From: Sphingobacteriales bacterium
Lineage (GTDB): Bacteria; Bacteroidota; Bacteroidia; Chitinophagales; UBA2359
NCBI GenBank assembly: GCA_016718845.1
Contig: JADKCK010000006.1
Span: 62,001 to 126,000, forward strand
Direction: 5' to 3'
Length of the DNA stretch: 64,000 nt
Every line of letters starts with the position of its first letter. The first letter of the stretch is position 1. The position numbers were made by a program, and so were the translations under genes. This document shows positions 56,496-64,000 of this stretch, in pieces. Under the pieces are notes generated by a model. That model saw only the letters and a list, made by a program, of their open reading frames with translations, was not told the origin of the DNA and searched no databases.

Positions 56496-56651
56496 TACCA
56501 ATGTTTTTCCAAAAAACATCAATTATCCTTTTTATTTCTTGACAACTAACTACAACAAGTTTTGCTATTGCTACTATTAAGTAACAACAGTGTTTAATGT
56601 AGTTGCGTATTTTTTATCCTATTTTTTAAAATTACTAAAATTTCCAATAAA

Positions 56652-57032
56652 ATGGCAGATTTAAAAGCCTTCGCTGAACAATTAGTTAACCTAACTGTAA
56701 AAGAAGTTAACGAATTAGCTCAAATTCTTAAAGACGATTACGGTATCGAACCAGCAGCAGCAGCAGCTGTAATGGTAGCTGGTGGTGGTGGCGGTGCTGC
56801 TGAAGCAGCTGCCCCCGAAAAAACATCTTTTGATGTAATTTTGAAAGCCGCAGGTGACAAAAAACTACAAGTAGTAAAAGTAGTTAAAGACCTAACTGGT
56901 TTGGGCTTAAAAGAAGCTAAAGACTTAGTTGACAGCGCTCCAAAAGCTGTGAAAGAAGGCGTAAGCAAAGAAGAAGCTGCATCGCTTAAAGATGCTCTTG
57001 AAAAAGAAGGCGCTGTTGTTGAAATTAAATAA
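56652..57032 (+). CDS. rplL: 50S ribosomal protein L7/L12
   Basis: A 126-residue protein with an N-terminal dimerisation helix, a flexible Ala/Gly hinge (residues 35-53) and the C-terminal factor-binding domain (KLQVVKVVKDLTGLGLKEAK, KEGVSKEEAASLKDALEKEG). Terminal EIK. Confidence 0.98.
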   Translation: MADLKAFAEQLVNLTVKEVNELAQILKDDYGIEPAAAAAVMVAGGGGGAAEAAAPEKTSFDVILKAAGDKKLQVVKVVKDLTGLGLKEAKDLVDSAPKAVKEGVSKEEAASLKDALEKEGAVVEIK

Positions 57033-57061
57033 TTTCTGTACCCCCCCCTCTGTTTTCTGTC

Positions 57062-57091
57062 AGAAAGCCCTTTTAATCAAAAGGGCTTTCT
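57062..57091 (+). terminator. hairpin after rplL
   Basis: A perfect stem, GAAAGCCCTTTT and its complement around AATC, about 30 bp past rplL and followed by TTGC and TTTTT. It probably reduces read-through into rpoB. Confidence 0.8.
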
Positions 57092-57617
57092 TGCACTTTT
57101 TACAATACGAACTATTTAGTAAAGCAAAGACATATTTAGCTTAATAATTTACTGTAATTCGTTATTAGTTAAATAACTCAAATATTTAAATTTGAGGCAA
57201 AATGGCGAGGTTTGTAAAAAATAACGACGTATGTTGTTTGAATTTACATGCTAAATACTAAAGTTTTTTTATAAACTATAAGTATTCAAAAAACTAAATA
57301 TTGTTGCCAATAGCCTAACCTTCCTTAAAATCAAATTTTATTAACAACTTGTCAATAAAATTGATTAACCTATTGCATGGGGCATCTTGTTGCCAATTTT
57401 AACGAATAAATTACATGTCTTTTTTATGGGTTTATTTGTAAAAAACAACTTCTGTCTTCCTATAAATACAGATTCTTTGCTAATACACTATTACACGTAC
57501 CAACACAGCAGTATTAAAAAATAACCATGCAAAATGGGCGGGAGATGTACGCTTTCTCCTCGCCCTTGTTGTCGTATATAAATATCCCACTTCATCATTT
57601 AAACGCCCTTTTTGAAT
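57092..57617. promoter_or_regulatory. rplL-rpoB spacer with leader hairpin
   Basis: More than 500 bp without a gene. Close to rpoB lies a GC-rich hairpin (57536-57565: GGGCG-GGAGA against TCTCC-T-CGCCC with one bulged base), followed by TTGTTG. It lies about 50 bp before the rpoB ATG and may be a leader or attenuator element. No clear consensus promoter box was found. Confidence 0.4.
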
Positions 57618-60600
57618 ATGGCTCTAATAAAAAGTGGTCCCGAAAGAATTAATTTTGGCAAAATTAGGGAAACTTATAAATCTCCCGATTTGCTCGAAAT
57701 ACAAGTAGAGTCTTTCAAAACCTTTTTTCAACTTGAAACAACACCCGAAGAGCGCAACACCGAAGGTTTGTATCGAGTGTTTCAAGAAAATTTTCCGATA
57801 ACAGATGCTCGTAATATCTTTATCCTCGAATTTTTAGATTACTATATTGACCCACCACGCTATGGCATGGAAGAATGCGTAACGCGTGGCTTAACTTATA
57901 GCGTGCCGCTAAAAGCTAAGCTTCGGTTGTCGTGTAACGACGAAGACCACGTAGACTTCCAAACCATCGAACAAGAAGTGTTTTTGGGTAATATACCTTA
58001 TATGACTCCCAAAGGAACCTTCTATATCAACGGAGCCGAGCGTATTGTGGTATCGCAGTTGCACCGCTCCCCGGGCGTATTCTTTAGCCAAAGTGTGCAC
58101 CCAAATGGTACACGCATATACTCGGCAAGGGTTATACCATTTAAGGGTTCGTGGATTGAATTTGCTACCGACATCAACAATGTTATGTATGCATATATTG
58201 ACCGAAAAAAGAAATTTCCGGTCACTACTTTGCTGCGCGCCATAGGCTATGCCACCGACCAAGCCATACTTGAACTTTTTGACTTGGCAGATGAAGTAGA
58301 TGTAACACCCGAAAACCTCGAAATAAACAAAGGACGAAAATTGGCAGCACGTTTGTTGCGTAGCTGGCTCGAAGACTTTGTGGACGAGGATACCGGCGAG
58401 GTAGTAAGTGTAGAACGTAACGAGGTGATTTTTGAACGCGACACTATCCTTGATGAGGATAACATCGCAGAAATTTTAGAAACAAAAGTTAAGTCGATTA
58501 TCTTACAAAAAGAAGAAAAATCGGCAGACTATTCTATTATTTATAACACTTTACAAAAAGATACAGCTAACTCAGAACTCGAGGCTGTTCAACATATTTA
58601 TCGCCAACTACGAGCCGCCGAACCACCCGATGACGAAACCGCTCGTGGAATTATTGATAAACTATTTTTCTCGGATAAACGCTACGACTTGGGCGAGGTT
58701 GGTCGTTACAAAATCAACTATAAGTTGAAACTCGACACGCCAATGTCTACCCGAGTGCTAACAAAAGAGGATATTATCACTATCGTTAACTATTTAGTAC
58801 AACTAATAAATAGTAAAGCCGAGGTAGATGATATTGACCACTTAAGCAACCGTCGTGTTCGTACCGTAGGCGAGCAATTATATGCCCAGTTTAGCGTTGG
58901 TTTAGCACGTATGTCGCGTACTATCCGCGAGCGTATGAACGTGCGCGACAACGAAGTGTTTACCCCCATCGATTTGATTAATGCCCGCACACTTTCGTCG
59001 GTTATCAATCAGTTCTTTGGTACCAGTCAATTGTCGCAATTCTTAGACCAAACTAATCCATTATCCGAAATTACGCACAAACGTCGTATCTCGGCACTTG
59101 GACCAGGCGGTTTATCACGCGAACGTGCAGGTTTTGAGGTTCGCGACGTTCACTACTCGCACTATGGTCGTTTGTGTACCATCGAAACGCCCGAGGGTCC
59201 TAATATCGGTCTTATCTCTACACTTTGCGTACACGCCAAAGTGAACAGCATGGGCTTCTTAGAAACACCTTACCGCCGCGTAATAGAAGGACATGTACAA
59301 CTTTCGCCCGATGATGTTGACTATTTATCGGCGGCTCAAGAGGATTTTAAAACCATTGGGCAAGCCACAGGTAACTTCGACAAAAAAACAGGCTCTTTCT
59401 TCGAGAAAAATATCAAATCGCGTAACCAAGGGGAGTTCCCCGTATTGTCACCCGACCAACTCGAATATATTGACGTAGCATCTAACCAAATTGTAGGCGT
59501 ATCTGCATCACTCATCCCATTTTTGGAAAACGATGATGCTAACCGCGCCTTGATGGGCTCAAATATGCAACGTCAGGCAGTACCCTTACTTCGACCCGAA
59601 GCACCTATTGTAGGTACAGGCATCGAGGCTAATGTGGTTCACGACTCGCGTATATTTATGAACGCCGAAGGACATGGCGTTGTAGAATATGTAGATGCAG
59701 AGCGTATTGTGGTGCGTTACGAACGTACCGACCGCGAACGTTTGGTAAGTTTTGAGGAAGATACCAAAACCTACGTCTTAACTAAGTTTCAGCGTACCAA
59801 CCAAGATACTTGTATCAACCTTAAACCTATTGTGCGTAAAGGACAAGCAATAGCCCCCGGACAATTGCTTTGCGAAGGCTATGCTACCCAAAATGGTGAA
59901 TTGGCACTTGGACGTAACCTAATGGTGGCATTTATGCCTTGGAAAGGGTACAACTTTGAAGATGCTATTGTAATATCAGAACGTGTAGCAAAAGAAGACA
60001 TCTTTACCTCGATACACATCGAAGAGTTTGAATTGGAAGTGCGCGACACCAAATTAGGTGAAGAAGAACTAACCAACGATATACCTAACGTAAGCGAAGA
60101 TGCCACCAAAGACCTCGACGAAAATGGTATTATACGCCTTGGCGCACACGTAAAAGAAGGCGATATTATTATCGGCAAAATTACACCCAAAGGCGAATCT
60201 GACCCAACACCCGAAGAAAAACTATTACGAGCCATATTTGGCGATAAAGCAGGCGATGTAAAAGACGCATCTATGAAACTGCCTCCTTCGACCAAAGGGG
60301 TAGTGATTGGCAAACAACTTTTCTCGCGTGTTAAAAAGAACAAAGATAGTAAAGAAAAAGAAAAACAACAAATATCTTTGTTCGATGAGCAACACAAACA
60401 CAATATGTCGGTTGTCAAAAAAACACTAATCGACAAAGTTGTTCAATTGTTTGACGGCAAACGCTCGGAAGGTGTGAAAAATAATTTTAATGCCGAAATT
60501 ATACCCCTAGGTATGAAATTTACCGAAGGTGTATTAAACGACATTGATTTTAATAACATAAAAACCGACCGCTGGTGCAACGACGAAGAGCTTAATAAAG

Positions 60601-61433
60601 CACTTAGACAGATGTTGCACAACTACCACATAAAAACAGGCGAAGAAATAGCACGATACAAACGCGAAAAATATAACATAAGCATTGGCGACGAATTGCC
60701 CGCAGGTGTGCTCAAAATGGCTAAAGTATTTTTGGCTAAAAAACGCAAATTGCGCGTAGGCGATAAGTTGGCAGGTCGACACGGTAATAAAGGTATTGTA
60801 GCACGTATTGTGCGTGCCGAAGATATGCCTTTCTTATCCGACGGAACTCCTGTTGATGTAGTGTTAAACCCATTGGGCGTACCTTCGCGTATGAACTTGG
60901 GGCAAATATACGAAACCGTATTGGGCTGGGCAGGTAAAACATTAGGTTTAACCTATGCTTGTCCTATCTTCGATGGTCCTTCTATCGACCGCATTGGACA
61001 AGAAGTGCAAAAAGCAGGCTTGCCCTCGTTGGGACAAACCTACCTTTACGACGGTGAAACCGGCGACCGCTTCCACCAACCAGCAACAGTAGGGGTTATT
61101 TATATCCTAAAACTAGCACACATGGTTGATGATAAAATGCACGCACGTTCTATCGGACCATACTCGCTTATTACCCAACAACCATTAGGTGGTAAAGCAC
61201 AGTTTGGTGGTCAGCGTTTTGGCGAGATGGAGGTGTGGGCACTCGAAGCCTACGGTGCAGCTAATATCCTACGCGAAATATTAACTATCAAATCAGATGA
61301 TATTTCGGGTAGAGCTAAAACCTACGAAGCCATAGTAAAAGGCGATAACCTGCCCGAACCAGGCATACCCGAATCGTTTAACGTATTGTTGCACGAATTG
61401 CGCGGCTTGGCACTTGATTTAGTGTTTGAATAA
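57618..61433 (+). CDS. rpoB: DNA-directed RNA polymerase beta subunit
   Basis: A 1271-residue protein from the ATG at 57618; a TTG two codons earlier is in frame but less likely. It opens MALIKSGPERINFGKIRETY. Universal segments are present: FGTSQLSQFLDQTNPLSEIT and HKRRISALGPGGLSRERAGF (the rifampicin-binding region), GPNIGLISTL, KGYNFEDAIVISERV, RVGDKLAGRHGNKGIVARI and the C-terminal FGGQRFGEMEVWALEAYGAA. Rifampicin-region residues look wild type. rpoC follows 165 bp downstream. Confidence 0.98.
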   Translation: MALIKSGPERINFGKIRETYKSPDLLEIQVESFKTFFQLETTPEERNTEGLYRVFQENFPITDARNIFILEFLDYYIDPPRYGMEECVTRGLTYSVPLKAKLRLSCNDEDHVDFQTIEQEVFLGNIPYMTPKGTFYINGAERIVVSQLHRSPGVFFSQSVHPNGTRIYSARVIPFKGSWIEFATDINNVMYAYIDRKKKFPVTTLLRAIGYATDQAILELFDLADEVDVTPENLEINKGRKLAARLLRSWLEDFVDEDTGEVVSVERNEVIFERDTILDEDNIAEILETKVKSIILQKEEKSADYSIIYNTLQKDTANSELEAVQHIYRQLRAAEPPDDETARGIIDKLFFSDKRYDLGEVGRYKINYKLKLDTPMSTRVLTKEDIITIVNYLVQLINSKAEVDDIDHLSNRRVRTVGEQLYAQFSVGLARMSRTIRERMNVRDNEVFTPIDLINARTLSSVINQFFGTSQLSQFLDQTNPLSEITHKRRISALGPGGLSRERAGFEVRDVHYSHYGRLCTIETPEGPNIGLISTLCVHAKVNSMGFLETPYRRVIEGHVQLSPDDVDYLSAAQEDFKTIGQATGNFDKKTGSFFEKNIKSRNQGEFPVLSPDQLEYIDVASNQIVGVSASLIPFLENDDANRALMGSNMQRQAVPLLRPEAPIVGTGIEANVVHDSRIFMNAEGHGVVEYVDAERIVVRYERTDRERLVSFEEDTKTYVLTKFQRTNQDTCINLKPIVRKGQAIAPGQLLCEGYATQNGELALGRNLMVAFMPWKGYNFEDAIVISERVAKEDIFTSIHIEEFELEVRDTKLGEEELTNDIPNVSEDATKDLDENGIIRLGAHVKEGDIIIGKITPKGESDPTPEEKLLRAIFGDKAGDVKDASMKLPPSTKGVVIGKQLFSRVKKNKDSKEKEKQQISLFDEQHKHNMSVVKKTLIDKVVQLFDGKRSEGVKNNFNAEIIPLGMKFTEGVLNDIDFNNIKTDRWCNDEELNKALRQMLHNYHIKTGEEIARYKREKYNISIGDELPAGVLKMAKVFLAKKRKLRVGDKLAGRHGNKGIVARIVRAEDMPFLSDGTPVDVVLNPLGVPSRMNLGQIYETVLGWAGKTLGLTYACPIFDGPSIDRIGQEVQKAGLPSLGQTYLYDGETGDRFHQPATVGVIYILKLAHMVDDKMHARSIGPYSLITQQPLGGKAQFGGQRFGEMEVWALEAYGAANILREILTIKSDDISGRAKTYEAIVKGDNLPEPGIPESFNVLLHELRGLALDLVFE

Positions 61434-61598
61434 ATAAAAAAAGATGCGTAACGAGCGATAAACTGCTTATTGCTCGTTACACACCTTTTGTGTTGCTAAA
61501 GACAGCACAAAATTTCTGAAAACAAATGCAACCCTTTGTTTTTAAGAAACCGATTATTAAAAAAAATTGTTCACTCGACCATAAAAAAACGGTAAACG

Positions 61599-64000
61599 AT
61601 GCCACCATTCAAACGTGAAAACCGTGTAGGTAGTGATTTTTCTCGTATTACCATCTGCTTATCCTCGCCCGACACCATCTTGGAGCGCTCGTATGGCGAA
61701 GTGCTTAAGCCCGAAACCATTAACTACCGCACTTATAAACCCGAACGAGACGGCTTGTTCTGCGAGCGCATTTTTGGTCCTGTAAAAGACTACGAATGCT
61801 ATTGCGGTAAATACAAACGTATTCGCTACAAAGGAATTATCTGCGACCGTTGTGGGGTAGAAGTAACCGAAAAGAAAATGCGCCGCGAGCGCATGGGACA
61901 CATCAAATTAGTAGTACCAGTTGTACATATCTGGTACTTCAAATCGTTGCCCAATAAAATCGGCTACTTATTAGGTATCTCTTCTAAAAAAATGGAGAGC
62001 GTTATCTATTACGAGCGTTACATAGTTGTAAACCCCGGTATATTAGAAGGACAAGTAAACCGACTTGACCAAATATCCGAAGAGGATTATCTTGACTTCT
62101 TAGAAAAAATACCCAAAGAAAACCAACTTTTAGACGATTTAGACCCTAATAAGTTTGTAGCTAAAATGGGTGCAGAGGCAGTCGAAGATTTACTAAAACG
62201 CACCAACCTCGACGACCTTTCGTATAGCCTACGCCACAGCGCCGCTAACGAAACATCGCAACAGCGTAAAGCCGAAGCCCTAAAACGCTTAGGCGTGGTA
62301 GAGGCTTTTAGAAGCGCTAACCGACGCGTAGAAAACCGCCCCGAGTGGATGATTGTGCATTACCTGCCCGTTATCCCACCCGAGTTGCGCCCCTTAGTGC
62401 CCTTAGATGGCGGACGCTTTGCTAGCTCGGACCTAAACGACCTTTACCGCCGCGTAATTATTCGTAACAATCGCCTAAAACGCCTTATCGAAATTAAAGC
62501 ACCCGAAGTAATTTTGCGTAACGAAAAACGCATGTTACAAGAATCGGTTGACTCGCTGTTCGATAACTCGCGTAAATCAAACGCCGTTAAAACCGATGGC
62601 GGGCGCTCGTTAAAATCGTTAAGCGATGTGTTGAAAGGTAAACAAGGTCGTTTCCGTCAAAACTTATTGGGTAAACGGGTCGATTATTCGGGACGTTCGG
62701 TTATTGTGGTTGGTCCTCAACTCAAAATGCACGAATGTGGCTTGCCCAAAGACATGGCAGCCGAATTATTCAAACCGTTTATTATCCGCAAACTAATTGA
62801 GCGCGGTATTGTAAAAACCGTAAAATCGGCTAAAAAACTAGTCGACCGCAAAGAACCCGTAGTTTGGGATATCCTCGAAAATGTATTGCGCGGACACCCC
62901 GTAATGCTTAACCGTGCGCCAACATTGCACCGTTTGTCTATCCAAGCATTCCAACCTATGTTGGTCGAGGGTAAAGCTATTCAGTTACACCCCTTGGTTT
63001 GTTCGGCATTTAACGCCGACTTTGACGGCGACCAAATGGCAGTTCACGTACCTTTGAGCAATGCAGCTATCTTGGAAGCACAATTGTTGATGTTGTCTGC
63101 CCATAATATCTTAAATCCTCAAAGTGGCTCGCCTATTGCATTGCCCTCGCAGGACATGATTTTGGGCTTGTACTACATCACCAAACAAAAACGCGGTACC
63201 GAAACCGAAATAGTAAAAGGCGAAAATAAATGTTATTACTCGCCCGAAGAAGTACATATTGCCTACAACGAGCAAGCCTTAGACTTGCACGCCATGATAA
63301 AAGTACGTGTTCCTATTCGTCAAGAAGATGGTTCGTTGGTAACAAAACTCATCGAAACATCTACCGGACGGGTAATATTTAACCAAACGGTGCCCGAGTC
63401 GGTTGGTTTTGTAAACGAACTATTGTCGAAAAAGAACCTCAAAAAAGTTATCGGCGAAATTACCGCTATTGTGGGTATTGCCCGAGCTGCTAAGTTTTTG
63501 GACGACATCAAAGAAATGGGCTTCCGTTGGGCTTTCAAAGGGGGCTTATCTTTCTCGCTCAACGACTTGATTGTGCCGTCGGATAAATATGACATGATTG
63601 ACGAGTCGCAGCAAGAGGTAGACGAAGTAGAAATGAACTACGAAAATGGTTTGATTACCAACAACGAACGCTACAACCAAGTAATTGATATTTGGAGCCG
63701 TTTGAGCTCGCGCATCAAAACAAAATTAATTAAAGGTTTTGAACACGACCGACAAGGCTTTAACCCAGTGTACATGATGTTCCACTCTGGTGCTCGTGGC
63801 TCTGAACAACAAGTATTACAATTAGCGGGTTTAAGGGGTTTGATGGCAAAACCGCGTAAAGCTGGTTCAACAGGTCCCGAAATTGTTGAAAATCCTATCT
63901 TAGCTTCTTTCCGCGAAGGTTTATCGGTATTGGAATACTTCATATCTACGCACGGTGCCCGAAAAGGTTTGGCAGATACCGCTTTGAAAACGGCAGATGC
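61599..64000 (+). CDS. rpoC: DNA-directed RNA polymerase beta' subunit (3' part beyond the window)
   Basis: Starts at ATG 61599 (MPPFKRENRVGSDFSRITIC) and stays open to the window edge, about 800 codons of a subunit near 1430 residues. The zinc-ribbon cysteines are Cys67, Cys69, Cys82 and Cys85. The catalytic magnesium motif is NADFDGDQ (Asp474, Asp476, Asp478), and VDYSGRSVIVVGPQLKMHEC is present. No lesion is seen. Confidence 0.97.
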   Translation, partial: MPPFKRENRVGSDFSRITICLSSPDTILERSYGEVLKPETINYRTYKPERDGLFCERIFGPVKDYECYCGKYKRIRYKGIICDRCGVEVTEKKMRRERMGHIKLVVPVVHIWYFKSLPNKIGYLLGISSKKMESVIYYERYIVVNPGILEGQVNRLDQISEEDYLDFLEKIPKENQLLDDLDPNKFVAKMGAEAVEDLLKRTNLDDLSYSLRHSAANETSQQRKAEALKRLGVVEAFRSANRRVENRPEWMIVHYLPVIPPELRPLVPLDGGRFASSDLNDLYRRVIIRNNRLKRLIEIKAPEVILRNEKRMLQESVDSLFDNSRKSNAVKTDGGRSLKSLSDVLKGKQGRFRQNLLGKRVDYSGRSVIVVGPQLKMHECGLPKDMAAELFKPFIIRKLIERGIVKTVKSAKKLVDRKEPVVWDILENVLRGHPVMLNRAPTLHRLSIQAFQPMLVEGKAIQLHPLVCSAFNADFDGDQMAVHVPLSNAAILEAQLLMLSAHNILNPQSGSPIALPSQDMILGLYYITKQKRGTETEIVKGENKCYYSPEEVHIAYNEQALDLHAMIKVRVPIRQEDGSLVTKLIETSTGRVIFNQTVPESVGFVNELLSKKNLKKVIGEITAIVGIARAAKFLDDIKEMGFRWAFKGGLSFSLNDLIVPSDKYDMIDESQQEVDEVEMNYENGLITNNERYNQVIDIWSRLSSRIKTKLIKGFEHDRQGFNPVYMMFHSGARGSEQQVLQLAGLRGLMAKPRKAGSTGPEIVENPILASFREGLSVLEYFISTHGARKGLADTALKTAD

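Overview
The window is a chromosomal segment of a low-GC member of the Bacteroidota. Four things support this: Bacteroidota-type promoter boxes (TTTG/TTGG about 19-21 bp before TAnnTTTG), type IX secretion and gliding C-terminal domains, families typical of the phylum (DUF5777, PorV/PorQ-like, BatD-like, XerD starting with TTG), and the order tRNA-Thr/Tyr/Gly/Thr - tuf - tRNA-Trp - secE - nusG - rplKAJL - rpoBC at the right end. A gliding, probably environmental lineage of the Saprospiria/Chitinophagia kind fits, but I cannot place it further.

Layout. 0.1-4.6 kb: a lipoprotein, a MazF/PemK-type toxin-antitoxin pair, a DUF3089 lipoprotein hydrolase, an SRPBCC protein and a CARDB protein. 4.7-12 kb: rlmD, then a frameshifted metH that carries a large in-frame foreign domain. 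An AbiEi/AbiEii-like toxin-antitoxin cassette sits between two copies of the metH 3' end. 12.5-23.4 kb: a secreted M43 metalloprotease, an ECF-like sigma factor coupled to an unknown gene, and two tandem TPR-CHAT protease genes, one decayed and one frameshifted. 23.7-34 kb: housekeeping and envelope genes (fbp, aroQ, a PAP2 enzyme, xerD, a BatD-like protein, an NAD-dependent epimerase, a SirB1-like protein) with a 41-bp tandem repeat array and a DR-flanked small antitoxin-like gene. 34.6-45.8 kb: a roughly 2750-residue gliding/T9SS surface protein, then repeat-rich DNA with fragments of T9SS cargo genes. 46-51 kb: envelope proteins. 51.5-64 kb: the tRNA and translation/transcription core cluster, with rpoC running off the end.

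The most interesting theme is how small accessory genes are inserted. Three toxin-antitoxin-related cassettes (mazF-like, abiE-like, and a lone DUF6922-like gene) and one T9SS cargo locus each lie between direct repeats of 82-162 bp that duplicate host promoter/terminator or gene-3'-end sequence. No transposase or integrase gene is next to them. A toxin-like BECR/LPD3-type domain is also embedded in frame inside metH. The second candidate system is the TPR-CHAT protease pair beside an ECF sigma factor and a translationally coupled unknown protein. It recalls the protease/sigma arrangement of Craspase loci, but without CRISPR components here.

Several long genes (metH, the second CHAT gene, the giant adhesin, the T9SS cargo gene) are broken by single-base indels, mostly in homopolymers. 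This suggests sequencing or assembly error as much as real decay, so those breaks need read-level checking.
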